NCBI RefSeq assembly: GCF_014648035.1 | Contig: NZ_BMQI01000002.1 | Coordinates: forward strand, 114,937-178,936 | Reading direction: 5' to 3' | Source: Shewanella algicola | GTDB lineage: Bacteria; Pseudomonadota; Gammaproteobacteria; Enterobacterales; Shewanellaceae | Length of the DNA stretch: 64,000 nucleotides | Shown here: positions 37,900 to 46,731 of the stretch, in pieces | Numbering within the stretch: the stretch's first letter is position 1 | Layout: every line of letters starts with the position of its first letter | Notes under the pieces: generated by a model | The model's input: the letters and a program-made list of their open reading frames with translations, nothing else | The model's database searches: none | What the model was told of the DNA's origin: nothing | Position numbers and translations under genes: made by a program

Positions 37900-39220
37900 G
37901 TTATTAGGTTCGCTTAAAGTTCGCATTGTGGTCAGTGCGCTACTGCTTATTTTGGGGCTATTACCCATCATTGGCATTACCGTTAATAATGCCTTTGAAA
38001 CCCAAATTAACGTTGCCGCCAAAAACCAATTAAAAGCTTATGTGTACTCAGTGTTAGCCATGGCAGAAGTAGAAAACGATGAACTACTCATGCCAGAGCA
38101 CCTGCTCGAAAATCAATTTAATGTTATCGGCTCCGGACTTTATGCCCTCATTACCACCAAAGATAACCAATTACTGTGGAGCTCAAATTCATTTTTAGGT
38201 CTAAATACCCCAATCAACCTACCAAAACCTGCAACAGGTAGAAGCAGTTACGACAGCCTGTTAATTAACGACAAACCGCAATTAATTTACAGTTACAGTG
38301 TCAGTTTCGCCACCAGCGAACAACCTTTTACCATGACACTGCACATCATTAAAAACCAGCAAGAATACCAACAGCAAATTAGTCAATTTTCAAAAACTTT
38401 ATGGACCTGGTTATTGATCTTAATGGCACTGTTATTTAGCGTGCAGTTGAGTTGGTTATTATGGACGTTAAAGCCTTTAGGCAAATTCAGCCAGGAGCTC
38501 AGTGCCGTTGAGCAAGGTAAGTCTATGCAGCTAAGCACCCAATACCCCATTGAGCTACAAAAGGTGGCTAAGCAGCTTAATACCCTACTGCAAACAGAGC
38601 AAAACCAACGTAAACGCTACCGTAATGCCCTTGCCGATTTAGCCCATAGTTTAAAAACGCCTTTAGCGGTCATGCAAACCCAGGTCAATTTAAATGACGC
38701 ATCGTTAGAGCAAATTAATCGTATTAATCAAATTGTGGCGTATCAGTTAAAGCGTGCACAAAGTGCTGCTGGCACGGGTTGGCACCTTGGAGTCAGTGTT
38801 GATGACATTGCCGCACGGTTAGTGCGAACCTTAGGTAAAATTTATCAACAGCAACAGCTGGCTATTGATTATCAAGGCGATGCCGATGCGCGTTTTAAAG
38901 GTGATGAGTCGGACTTAACTGAGGTGCTCGGTAACGTGTTAGACAATGCCTGCAAAGCAGCCAATAGCCGAGTGTTACTCACTGTTAAGCAATTACCTAA
39001 CAGTTTACACATCTGTGTTGAGGACGACGGCGCAGGCGTACCTAAAGACAAACAACAACAAATTTTTGAACGAGGCATGCGAGCAGACACCTACACACAA
39101 GGCCATGGAATTGGCTTGGCAATTGTGCGTGACTTAGTCGACAGCTACCACGGCACATTAAAAGTGACACAATCGTCCACCCTGGGCGGCGCCAAGTTTG
39201 AGTTTGCATTTACCCATTAA
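37892..39220 (+). CDS. Sensor histidine kinase (PhoQ-like)
   Basis: 442 residues. TM1 near residues 10-30, a periplasmic sensor of about 130 residues, TM2 near 168-190, then a DHp H-box LAHSLKTPLAVMQ (phospho-His near 252) and an HATPase_c domain with N box GNVLDNACKAA and G boxes DDGAGVP and GHGIGLAI. The Ser after the phospho-His (HSLKTP) rather than Glu is the PhoQ/RstB-type variant. It is the partner of the overlapping regulator; the signal may be cations or envelope stress. Confidence 0.9.
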   Translation: MSKLLGSLKVRIVVSALLLILGLLPIIGITVNNAFETQINVAAKNQLKAYVYSVLAMAEVENDELLMPEHLLENQFNVIGSGLYALITTKDNQLLWSSNSFLGLNTPINLPKPATGRSSYDSLLINDKPQLIYSYSVSFATSEQPFTMTLHIIKNQQEYQQQISQFSKTLWTWLLILMALLFSVQLSWLLWTLKPLGKFSQELSAVEQGKSMQLSTQYPIELQKVAKQLNTLLQTEQNQRKRYRNALADLAHSLKTPLAVMQTQVNLNDASLEQINRINQIVAYQLKRAQSAAGTGWHLGVSVDDIAARLVRTLGKIYQQQQLAIDYQGDADARFKGDESDLTEVLGNVLDNACKAANSRVLLTVKQLPNSLHICVEDDGAGVPKDKQQQIFERGMRADTYTQGHGIGLAIVRDLVDSYHGTLKVTQSSTLGGAKFEFAFTH

Positions 39221-39266
39221 TCAATACCCAGATAATAATCACCAGCTTTTTAAATCCTTTAGTTAG

Positions 39267-39283
39267 CTTTCAGCTTATGTTCA
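39267..39283 (+). promoter_or_regulatory. PhoP-type direct-repeat box before the DUF3300 gene
   Basis: CTTTCA-GCTTA-TGTTCA, with 11-base spacing as in the two boxes near 36.7 kb; 53 bases before the start codon. Confidence 0.55.
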
Positions 39284-39335
39284 TCTTCGGCTAGTTATGA
39301 TGGCTTTAACAGTCATCAATGACACTGGAGATAAC

Positions 39336-40835
39336 ATGAAAAAAGCCATTCAAACACCCGCTAAAGCGCTTATTGCATTAGCCTTGGTTTGCATGCCATT
39401 AGCAAGCGTGCAAGCCGCACAGCCTACTGAGTCATACACTTACAATGCTGTAGATGAAGTAGTCAGTGATGCAGAGTTGGCACAAATGCTCGCGCCTATT
39501 GCGCTATATCCAGACAGCCTATTAACGCACATACTGATTGCGTCAACCTACCCGCTTGAAATTGTGCAAGCCAAACGTTGGTTAGCCAGTCAAGGTGATC
39601 GGGATACCAGCCAAATTATGACCGCTGTAGAGTCGCAAGATTGGGACCCAAGCGTGAAAGCCTTGGTGGCCTTTCCTAATGTGCTTGAACGCTTAAATGA
39701 TGATGTAGTGTGGACACAAAACCTAGGCGATGCATTTTTACAAGATGAGGGTCGCTTGTTAGACACTATACAGTCACTAAGACTACAAGCCGATGAAGCG
39801 AATAACCTGGCTGATCTTGAACAAGTTAAAGTGACCCGAGTTGAGCGTCGAATTATTATTGAATCTGTTCGTCCTGAAATCGTGTATGTGCCTTACTATG
39901 ACAGCCGCATTGTTTATGGCAACTGGCGTTGGAACAGATACCCACCTGTGTATTGGCATGCACCTGCTTATGTGCATTACCGCCCAAGTCACAGTGCGAT
40001 ATTTTGGGATGCAGGCGTGCGCATTAGCTTTAACTTCTTTTTTAGTGGATTCCATTGGCATGATCGCCGTGTCATCGCGGTACCGGTTCGTAAAAATTAC
40101 CGTTATTACACGCCACGTAAAATCAGTTACAGCCATGGTGCACAACATTGGCAACATAAACCTAAACATCGTAAAGGCGTGGCTTATCGCAACCAAGTAG
40201 TGAGTAAACGTTACAATGGTCATTTTGAGCAACGTCATAAGCCTGTTAGCTATTCACGTGAGACAAAACGCCAGATGGTTAATGAGCCTCGTAAACAAGT
40301 GAGCCACAGCGCCAAACAAAACAAGCGCAGAGAACATGCAACGGTAAAAGGCGTCAACCGTAATCAAGTGGTAGAACATCGCAGCACAGCGCTTAAGCGC
40401 GAACTAAGTCAGCAACGTCAAAGCACCACTAAAAGCAAATCGTTTGACCGTAAAGATGAGCCAATGCGTTCGAGCTACAGTAATAAGCGTGATGTGGTGA
40501 ATAATAAATCCAAGTATGAGGCAAAACCAGTAACCAATGTGGCTCAAAAGTTACGACAGGTTGAATCTAAAAAAGCTGCAACGCAAAAAGTACAACGTGC
40601 AGCAAAAGTAGAAAAAACTCGTCAATCACAAGCCGCTTCGCGAAGTGTCCAGCAAGTGGCAAAACAGCAACGCAGAAGCGAACCCAAACAGGTGCGTTCT
40701 GTCACTCGAAGTGCACCGCAAAAAGCACAACGCTCAAGCAATTCGAAGCGTAGTATGAGCAACCAACAGCGCAGCAACTCATCGAGGAAAGCAAGCCACT
40801 CAAGAAGCAGTAAACCAACCAGAGAAAAACATTAG
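39336..40835 (+). CDS. DUF3300 domain protein
   Basis: 499 residues from ATG 39336, which has GGAG five bases upstream. Signal peptide ending QAAQP. Residues of about 40-250 are the DUF3300 domain with LAQMLAPIALYPDSLLTHIL, TYPLEIVQAKRWL and an aromatic YYDSRIVYGNWRW region. The remaining half is very basic and low complexity (Arg, Lys, Gln, Ser repeats), looking unfolded and suited to binding nucleic acid or anionic polymer. The function of DUF3300 is unknown. A TGTTCA-type box suggests that it belongs to the neighbouring two-component regulon. Confidence 0.82.
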   Translation: MKKAIQTPAKALIALALVCMPLASVQAAQPTESYTYNAVDEVVSDAELAQMLAPIALYPDSLLTHILIASTYPLEIVQAKRWLASQGDRDTSQIMTAVESQDWDPSVKALVAFPNVLERLNDDVVWTQNLGDAFLQDEGRLLDTIQSLRLQADEANNLADLEQVKVTRVERRIIIESVRPEIVYVPYYDSRIVYGNWRWNRYPPVYWHAPAYVHYRPSHSAIFWDAGVRISFNFFFSGFHWHDRRVIAVPVRKNYRYYTPRKISYSHGAQHWQHKPKHRKGVAYRNQVVSKRYNGHFEQRHKPVSYSRETKRQMVNEPRKQVSHSAKQNKRREHATVKGVNRNQVVEHRSTALKRELSQQRQSTTKSKSFDRKDEPMRSSYSNKRDVVNNKSKYEAKPVTNVAQKLRQVESKKAATQKVQRAAKVEKTRQSQAASRSVQQVAKQQRRSEPKQVRSVTRSAPQKAQRSSNSKRSMSNQQRSNSSRKASHSRSSKPTREKH

Positions 40836-40848
40836 AACCGCAAAATAA

Positions 40849-40882
40849 AAAACAGCATGAGTTTGAGCTCATGCTGTTTTCA
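40849..40882. terminator. Bidirectional terminator after the DUF3300 gene
   Basis: AAAACAGCATGAG and CTCATGCTGTTTT, 13 pairs, around TTTGAG, then T-rich sequence. It lies between converging genes and serves both. Confidence 0.9.
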
Positions 40883-40915
40883 TTTATAGGCTCTAAGCGT
40901 GTTATACCAATCCGT

Positions 40916-42316
40916 TTATGAGATGGCAGGTAAGCGGATGCATACCAATAACCCTTGCGGCTCAATACGGCGAAGACTCAACTCACCTTGATGTAAACTA
41001 ATAATATGTTGGCAAATCGACAAGCCTAACCCAGCCCCTTGAGAAGCATTTTCATCGACCCGGTAAAAACGGTTTTGGGCTAAACTGATTTGCTCATCTG
41101 TCATACCACTGCCCTGATCGCTCACATAAATGTTGATACCCGCATTGGTTTGCTCCGCACGCACAGTAATAACAGAGTCTACAGGGCTATATTTACACGC
41201 ATTTTCAATGACATTTTTTAACACTAGCTCCAAATAAAATGGGTCGGCATTAACGGTTAACTCATTGGGAATATCAACGTGCCATTGGTAATCGGCGATT
41301 AAATGCAATAATTGATTAATTACATTATCAATAATCGCTTGAAGCTGACAATCTTGAGGATTTAAGGCATCTATCGCATCAACCCGTGACAACAATAACA
41401 ACTGCTCTACCGTGTGGCTGATACGGTTAACCCCTTCATCGATAGCATTAATATAAGGTAAGGTTGCTTGTTGAACCGCCTCTCCATGAGCTGACAACTC
41501 ATCACTTAACCCATCACTATGAAGCTTAATAATGGCTAATGGGGTTTTAAGCTCATGAGCTGCGTCGGCACTAAAGCGCCGCTCCCGAGCGAGGGTTTCG
41601 TTAATGCGCTGTAGATAGTTATTGAGTGCTTTTTGGGTTGAACCTAATTCTGTCGGTAAAGCGTAATTAATCGGGGTTAAATCTTGAGCAGAACGATTAG
41701 CGAGATTTCGTTCAAGTAACTTCACGGGCTTAAACAAATAGTAAGTCACCAATAACATCATTAGCATCATCACAGGGGTAATGAGTAGAGGCGCTCGCCA
41801 TGAGTTGCTAATGATCATCGAGACAATTTCTTGGCGAACATCATCGCGTTGCGCGGTAATAATCCACACTTGTTTAGGCTGAGAGAAAAAACTGTACACA
41901 TGCCATAATTTACCGCCAACAATGCGGGTGTCATAACCTTGAGTAAAGTGGGTCAATAATTGCTCGCCTGAGCTATCAGAATACGCCAACACTTGCCCTT
42001 GCTCTGACAATAATTGAAACGATAATTTGTGTTCATATGACAAGGTGACAGCGTTGGCTTTCTCGGCCAGGGTTTCAATCTGCGAGTCAGCAACATGAAA
42101 TAACACCGGCTGTTTAATGAGTGCATCTAGTTGCGATGACGTGAGTTGATTAACATAAAATTGTTCAAGCACTTTAGCCGTTTGTACCATTTGGGCGTCA
42201 AACAGTTCTTCGACCTCATGGGTTGCATCACGATTACTTAATATGCTCGAAAATGTCACCGTCAACACAATGCCAACAAGCATCAATAAACTTAACAATA
42301 ATCGTAATGAAAACAT
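40916..42316 (-). CDS. Sensor histidine kinase (QseC/PmrB-like)
   Basis: 466 residues. TM1 near the N-terminus, a periplasmic region of about 140 residues, TM2 near 175-195, HAMP-like linker, H-box DAAHELKTPLAIIK (phospho-His near 256), N box NVIENACKYSP, and G boxes DQGSGM and GAGLGLSIC. It is the last gene of the tlpA-DUF4266-DUF3570-apbE-regulator-kinase operon and, from this position, senses a signal related to that envelope redox module. Confidence 0.9.
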   Translation of the reverse strand: MFSLRLLLSLLMLVGIVLTVTFSSILSNRDATHEVEELFDAQMVQTAKVLEQFYVNQLTSSQLDALIKQPVLFHVADSQIETLAEKANAVTLSYEHKLSFQLLSEQGQVLAYSDSSGEQLLTHFTQGYDTRIVGGKLWHVYSFFSQPKQVWIITAQRDDVRQEIVSMIISNSWRAPLLITPVMMLMMLLVTYYLFKPVKLLERNLANRSAQDLTPINYALPTELGSTQKALNNYLQRINETLARERRFSADAAHELKTPLAIIKLHSDGLSDELSAHGEAVQQATLPYINAIDEGVNRISHTVEQLLLLSRVDAIDALNPQDCQLQAIIDNVINQLLHLIADYQWHVDIPNELTVNADPFYLELVLKNVIENACKYSPVDSVITVRAEQTNAGINIYVSDQGSGMTDEQISLAQNRFYRVDENASQGAGLGLSICQHIISLHQGELSLRRIEPQGLLVCIRLPAIS

Positions 42317-42353
42317 AATACCCTTATCTACACCGCAGTTTGGCGACCAATGA

Positions 42354-43013
42354 CTATAGCGTGTCAGTTAAAATATAACCGATACCCCGTACGGTTTTAA
42401 TTAGTTCTGTGGCGGTTTTTTTACGTAAATGATGAATGTGCACCTCAATGGAATTACTGCCCACCTCATCCCAGCCGTAAGTTAACTGTTCCAATTGATT
42501 ACGCGTTAATACACGCCCGGCAGATTGAGCAAACTCCAGTAGCACTTGGTATTCACGGCGCGATAATGACACCAATTCGCCACGAAAATGCACCTCGCAG
42601 CGAGTAAAATCGATATTGAGTGCGCCATAACTAAATTGATTATTGTCGAGCCCATGTTGGCGCCTAATAATTGCCCGTAATCTGGCAATAAGCTCTCTGA
42701 CATCAAAGGGTTTACTTAAATAGTCATCGGCCCCAATGTCTAGACAATCGAGGCGGGTATCAAAATCGGTATTGGCCGTTAACACAATAATGGGTAATGA
42801 TACGCCAGAGCGACGCCACAATTTGAGCAAATCGACACCATTACCGTCAGGTAAACCTAAATCTAAAATGATTGCGCTAAAGTCTTCATTATCAAGTGCC
42901 ACTTGCGCTTGTTTATAGGAAGGTAAATGGTCGACTTGAATGCCTTCTTTTGCCAAGCTCATCACCACACCTTGAGCCAGTAACTTATTATCTTCAACCA
43001 GCAACACTCGCAT
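42354..43013 (-). CDS. OmpR-family response regulator (QseB/PmrA-like)
   Basis: 219 residues. Receiver with acidic residues in LLVEDN, Asp51 in ILDLGLP, Lys101 in SKPF; winged helix with LSRREYQVLLEFA and VHIHHLRKK. PmrA/QseB-type regulators bind CTTAAG-N5-CTTAAG repeats, and such a box stands before tlpA at the head of this operon. It lies three bases from apbE and 37 bases before the kinase. Confidence 0.92.
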   Translation of the reverse strand: MRVLLVEDNKLLAQGVVMSLAKEGIQVDHLPSYKQAQVALDNEDFSAIILDLGLPDGNGVDLLKLWRRSGVSLPIIVLTANTDFDTRLDCLDIGADDYLSKPFDVRELIARLRAIIRRQHGLDNNQFSYGALNIDFTRCEVHFRGELVSLSRREYQVLLEFAQSAGRVLTRNQLEQLTYGWDEVGSNSIEVHIHHLRKKTATELIKTVRGIGYILTDTL

Positions 43014-43016
43014 TTT

Positions 43017-43931
43017 TTACCCTCGAAAGACGTTAAAATCGACACCTTGTTGCTGCAAAAAGGCTTCAGCATCTGACCCTTTTAACATCGACATAGTGGC
43101 TAACATACCGGCCATCACACAATTTGGCGCAAGCACGGTAACCGATAAGGGCGCCTGCTCAACAGGATAGCCCGTTTTAGGATTAATAATATGGCCGTAG
43201 CGCTTGCCCTCCACCTCAATGTAACGGCGAGTGGTTCCGCTGGTGGCTAGCGCTCCCTGGCGTATGGTTAATAGCGCTGCGGCATTATCTAATTGTTGCG
43301 GATTTTCAATCCCGACCTGCCAACCATCGCTTTTGGTGATCGGGCAAGCAATATCGCCACCAAAGTTAACCAACACAGAGTGATCCGGCCATTGTTTAGC
43401 GATCATTTGCGCCGTTTTATCAACCGCATACTCTTTACCTATGCCGCCCAAATCAATACTCATGCCTGAGGGTAAATACACGTGGCTATCGCTAAGGGTC
43501 ATTTGCGATAACCCAACATGTTCTATGGCCCCTGTTATATCGATGTGTTTCGGTACACTATGTTTACCGTCAAAACGCCATAATGACATTAACGGGCAGG
43601 CACTAATGTCAAAGGCGCCGTCACTCAATTGATAACATTGTTGAGCAAATTGCAATAAGTGCACGGTTTCGGCATCAATGGGTTTTGCCACCCCGTTTGC
43701 ATGATTTACATGCCAAATTAAATTTCCTTCAATAAAGCGACTAAATTTTTGTTCAATACGCTTAGCTTCTTGAAACGCGAGTTGCAGCATTTGCTCGGCA
43801 ATATGTTGATCATCTAGCGCCATCAAAACTTCACAGGGGCTTGCCATCGCCGTAAACGAACCTAAAAAGCCCCACTCGCGGGGCTGTAAACTTATGTTGT
43901 TTGCCTGTGGGTTTGACGAATTAGCGACCAT
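43017..43931 (-). CDS. apbE: FAD:protein FMN transferase (ApbE family)
   Basis: 304 residues. ApbE landmarks: an N-terminal MASPCEV segment (usual MGT region), FDISACPLMSLWRF, MSIDLGGIGKEYAVD, VLVNFGGDIA and GHIINPKTGYPV. The C-terminal metal-site segment reads VMAGMLAT where many members have ADALAT. The enzyme transfers FMN from FAD to Thr or Ser in a D-x-x-[ST]-G-A-[ST] motif. The upstream DUF3570 protein contains exactly such a motif (DSLTGAS), making it the likely substrate. Unlike many ApbE proteins it shows no signal peptide, so modification may happen before export. Confidence 0.9.
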   Translation of the reverse strand: MVANSSNPQANNISLQPREWGFLGSFTAMASPCEVLMALDDQHIAEQMLQLAFQEAKRIEQKFSRFIEGNLIWHVNHANGVAKPIDAETVHLLQFAQQCYQLSDGAFDISACPLMSLWRFDGKHSVPKHIDITGAIEHVGLSQMTLSDSHVYLPSGMSIDLGGIGKEYAVDKTAQMIAKQWPDHSVLVNFGGDIACPITKSDGWQVGIENPQQLDNAAALLTIRQGALATSGTTRRYIEVEGKRYGHIINPKTGYPVEQAPLSVTVLAPNCVMAGMLATMSMLKGSDAEAFLQQQGVDFNVFRG

Positions 43932-44009
43932 AAGACTCTCGGTTTATAGCAGCAGGCCATTATTACTCATGCAATAATGGCCTACGATTCAAATTACATT
44001 AGATCCACA

Positions 44010-45305
44010 TTAAAACGAATAACTGACTTGAGCAACAATCGCTTTCACTGACGGGAACAAATCATAGTTTTGTAATTGCCCCGGGATTTCAGTGCCGTTG
44101 TTATCAGGATTTTGCTGATAATACTCAAGACGATATGTCATTTCATGACCACCCGATAAACGCTGACCAAATTTAAGCCCAATGGTATACGCCGTCATAT
44201 CACCAATTCGGTAATCGGCGCTGGCATATTCAGGTAATGCATCGCCGACCATTAAGAAAGGTTGATAGAACTCAGCCGCTTGTTGTTGATAGTAACGTAA
44301 GTGCAACTGACCATAAAAACTCGGGCTAAAGTAATAACGATAATGCGTTTCTAACGTGTGTGAGGTAATGTCCCAATCATCAGTACTGTAGCGATATGAA
44401 AAATCCACCACACCAGAGTCAAGCGCGCCTTTTGTCATTAAAAACACACTGTGTTTTAAGCGAGAGTCTGGACGGTTCTCATAACGATAGCCCTGGGTTA
44501 ACCCGTTAAGGTCTACTTCGCTTAAAATTTTATAAGGGTCGGTCATGTAACCCGACACGCTGGACAAACCGTAATTAGCTTGCATCAACCAGTTACGGTT
44601 TAGGATCTGAGTTACACCGATCATCACATCCGTCGTTTGTTTGGTATCATCGCCGTTTAAACGGGTCTGATCAAACGCAGCTTGATACTCAGCGTCACTG
44701 TTATAGTCGGCACTAAACACCATTTCAGCCAGCGCCACAGGGCGGCCACCTACAGGGTCAACAACGTCATTCGTAAACGCCCCCGACAATGCAATTGTGG
44801 TGTTGTTTTTGTTAAAACTACGTTCTATCCCAGCATTTAAACCCATTGATAAATAATCAAATTCTTTAGAGGCATACATACCGACATTAGTAGTCCAATC
44901 TTGATTTAAGATCTCTTGCCAATTGGCACTTAACTGTACGCGAGTATCATGAAAAGTATCGTCAAGCGGCGTATCACCCGCCTTAACTGTGTACTCGCCT
45001 TTACCTGAAGGACGGGTAAATGTTTGGCTTTGCGCTTGAGCAACGGCACCTGATGCAGAGGCACCGGTTAAGCTATCTACCACAATCTTTAGGTCTAATA
45101 ATGACGAGTCGCCAAAGGCTTTTTGTACATTGCCTATCGCTTCAACTGCTTGTACGCGGTCTTGTTCACCGTAATACATAATCGCTGCATCGACTTTCCA
45201 ATCATCGTTAGCAGGCACGGTTTCTGCCGCTTGGGTTTGGCCAATAAGGCTACAACTGGCTAGTGCCAGTGCACTGGCAATACTTTGTGTTGACGTTAGT
45301 TGCAT
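44010..45305 (-). CDS. DUF3570 protein, probable flavinylated outer-membrane barrel
   Basis: 431 residues from ATG 45305, with GGAGG seven bases upstream; a TTG two codons earlier is less likely. The signal peptide ends QTQAAE. Residues 77-83 read DSLTGAS, matching the ApbE target motif, so Thr80 may carry FMN. The following QTFTRPSGKGEYTVKAGDTP is typical of the family. The rest is alternating beta strands with aromatic girdles (TNVGMYASKEFDYLSMGLN, SFYGQLHLRYY) and a terminal VSYSF, as in outer-membrane barrels. It overlaps DUF4266 by ten bases and is followed by apbE after 78 bases. Confidence 0.82.
   Translation of the reverse strand: MQLTSTQSIASALALASCSLIGQTQAAETVPANDDWKVDAAIMYYGEQDRVQAVEAIGNVQKAFGDSSLLDLKIVVDSLTGASASGAVAQAQSQTFTRPSGKGEYTVKAGDTPLDDTFHDTRVQLSANWQEILNQDWTTNVGMYASKEFDYLSMGLNAGIERSFNKNNTTIALSGAFTNDVVDPVGGRPVALAEMVFSADYNSDAEYQAAFDQTRLNGDDTKQTTDVMIGVTQILNRNWLMQANYGLSSVSGYMTDPYKILSEVDLNGLTQGYRYENRPDSRLKHSVFLMTKGALDSGVVDFSYRYSTDDWDITSHTLETHYRYYFSPSFYGQLHLRYYQQQAAEFYQPFLMVGDALPEYASADYRIGDMTAYTIGLKFGQRLSGGHEMTYRLEYYQQNPDNNGTEIPGQLQNYDLFPSVKAIVAQVSYSF
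45057..45077 (-). other. ApbE flavinylation motif in DUF3570 (DSLTGAS)
   Basis: Codons for Asp77-Ser-Leu-Thr80-Gly-Ala-Ser83. The family rule for FMN attachment by ApbE is D-x-x-[ST]-G-A-[ST]. The predicted acceptor Thr80 is at 45066-45068. Confidence 0.6.
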
Positions 45306-45535
45306 CCACAACCTCCACCGGCTAATGAGCGGCCACCACTGGTGCCTTCTTTACTGAAATAAATGTGATCATCTAGTGCTAAATCCAGCTTTTCACTGCT
45401 CAGCGCCATGTCTTCACGGGCAAATTGATCTTTTTCCCATGGCTGCACACCTAAACTCGAACACCCCAACAAACTGCTGGCAATCGCTAATGCCAACACT
45501 GTTTTAATTAAAGGCTTATAAAGTACATTACTCAT
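45296..45535 (-). CDS. DUF4266 small lipoprotein with Cys-rich C-terminus
   Basis: 79 residues from ATG 45535, with AGGAGT eight bases upstream. Lipobox LLGC-S (Cys near 24). The mature part holds PWEKDQFAREDMAL, the DUF4266 signature, then HIYFSKEGTSGGRS and ends GGGCGCN. The glycine-rich tail with two Cys separated by one residue looks like a metal or redox site, or a modified-peptide tail. Its start overlaps the end of tlpA by eight bases and its end overlaps DUF3570 by ten bases, so the three genes are tightly coupled. Function unknown. Confidence 0.8.
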   Translation of the reverse strand: MSNVLYKPLIKTVLALAIASSLLGCSSLGVQPWEKDQFAREDMALSSEKLDLALDDHIYFSKEGTSGGRSLAGGGCGCN

Positions 45536-46043
45536 GTGATGACTCCTGTAACAACAATTGAATTTCTTGCTCATAAGCAGGAATATTGTCTTGATAAAAT
45601 CCCACATGAGTCTGAACTAGTTGCCCCCGACGATTAAACAAAAAGCTACTTGGCATGCCTTGTAAATCATAGGCTTTAGCAACATCACCTTCGGGGTTAA
45701 AAACAAGATTAAAATGGGCTGGCAATTGAGCTAAAAACTCATGGGCAAGTGCTGTATCAACATCAAGATTAATGGCCACGACCTCGAATCCCTGTTGTTG
45801 ATATTTTGCATGCATGGCATTCATCCATGGAAATGACTTACGGCATGGTCCACACCAAGACGCCCAAAAATCAACATAAACCACCTTGCCAGCATATTGC
45901 TGCAAACTAACTGATTGACCTTGAGCGTTTAACACTGAGTGCTCTAAAGACGGCGCTGCATACGCTGCAGAGCTTAGACTCAGTGCCACACTAAATAGGG
46001 TAAAACTGAATTTATTTGTGAGAGAAAATAACTTTTTAGACAT
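45528..46043 (-). CDS. TlpA-family periplasmic thioredoxin
   Basis: 171 residues. A signal peptide ends AYAAPS. The thioredoxin-like domain has FWASWCGPCRKSFPWM (CGPC active site) near residue 64 and a cis-Pro at GMPSSFLF. TlpA proteins keep periplasmic Cys reduced, for example in haem or copper-site assembly. As first gene of an operon with a Cys-rich lipoprotein (DUF4266), it probably reduces that protein's CxC tail. A CTTAAG-N5-CTTAAG box lies 48 bases upstream. Confidence 0.88.
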   Translation of the reverse strand: MSKKLFSLTNKFSFTLFSVALSLSSAAYAAPSLEHSVLNAQGQSVSLQQYAGKVVYVDFWASWCGPCRKSFPWMNAMHAKYQQQGFEVVAINLDVDTALAHEFLAQLPAHFNLVFNPEGDVAKAYDLQGMPSSFLFNRRGQLVQTHVGFYQDNIPAYEQEIQLLLQESSHE

Positions 46044-46090
46044 TATATTTTCACCTTATGAGTTGATAAGTCACACACTAGGTTACCAAT

Positions 46091-46107
46091 CTTAAGGTTT
46101 ACTTAAG
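46091..46107 (-). promoter_or_regulatory. CTTAAG-N5-CTTAAG regulator box before tlpA
   Basis: CTTAAG-GTTTA-CTTAAG with 11-base periodicity matches the PmrA/QseB-type box. The operon it precedes ends with a PmrA/QseB-like regulator and kinase, so autoregulation is likely. Confidence 0.65.
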
Positions 46108-46158
46108 CTAAAAACAGATTTAAGTATTAACGATAAACAGCCAATAGTTTCATCTGTA

Positions 46159-46731
46159 TTAACCACCAATCATTTTAGATACAATGCCTTTTTCATCGGT
46201 AGATTCGGCAATGAATATACCGGCCACGTGCAAACTGATAAATGGAATAAAATACCATAATGCCAGTTTATGTATTGTTTCTACTTGATGCTCTATGCCC
46301 TCAGGACCAAATTTGAGTAGTAACCCGGTGACCACCGACATGGCCACACCGGCATAAAACACCCAATACACCCATGCTTGAAATTTTTGCTTCATTGTCG
46401 CCTGACGGCTCAATGGCGAAAGATAATGCAGACCAAATTTAGCCATATACATAAAGCGAGCAAACACCAATACACTCACGGCATAACCAAAATAAATGTG
46501 CCATTTAAACATCACTCCACGGATCCCTTTTGCAATATTGACCGCTTGTTTATCGGTGATCATGACATCAATATTGGCTAAGCCTTGAGTGATCACTGCT
46601 GCCATGTGATGTTTCTCCATCCAGCCTAAACGTAACAATACGGTTAATAACATCACCAACATGGTTATCGCTAATCCCCAGTGGAGGAAGCGGTGAAGCA
46701 ATGGAAAATTAGATTGGGTATACATAGACAC
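46159..46731 (-). CDS. Cytochrome b561-family membrane protein
   Basis: 190 residues with four transmembrane helices. Candidate haem-ligand His residues are LLHRFLHWGLA (residues 12 and 16), FKWHIYFGYAV and FISLHVAGIF, the pattern of the bacterial b561 family (quinol:acceptor electron transfer at the inner membrane). It lies directly upstream of tlpA on the same strand with a 115-base gap holding the regulator box; it could feed electrons to this envelope redox module or act separately. Confidence 0.85.
   Translation of the reverse strand: MSMYTQSNFPLLHRFLHWGLAITMLVMLLTVLLRLGWMEKHHMAAVITQGLANIDVMITDKQAVNIAKGIRGVMFKWHIYFGYAVSVLVFARFMYMAKFGLHYLSPLSRQATMKQKFQAWVYWVFYAGVAMSVVTGLLLKFGPEGIEHQVETIHKLALWYFIPFISLHVAGIFIAESTDEKGIVSKMIGG

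Noticed and set aside
39841..40238. Overlapping frames on both strands inside the DUF3300 gene
   Set aside because: The DUF3300 frame has a signal peptide, ribosome binding site and domain; the others are shadows.
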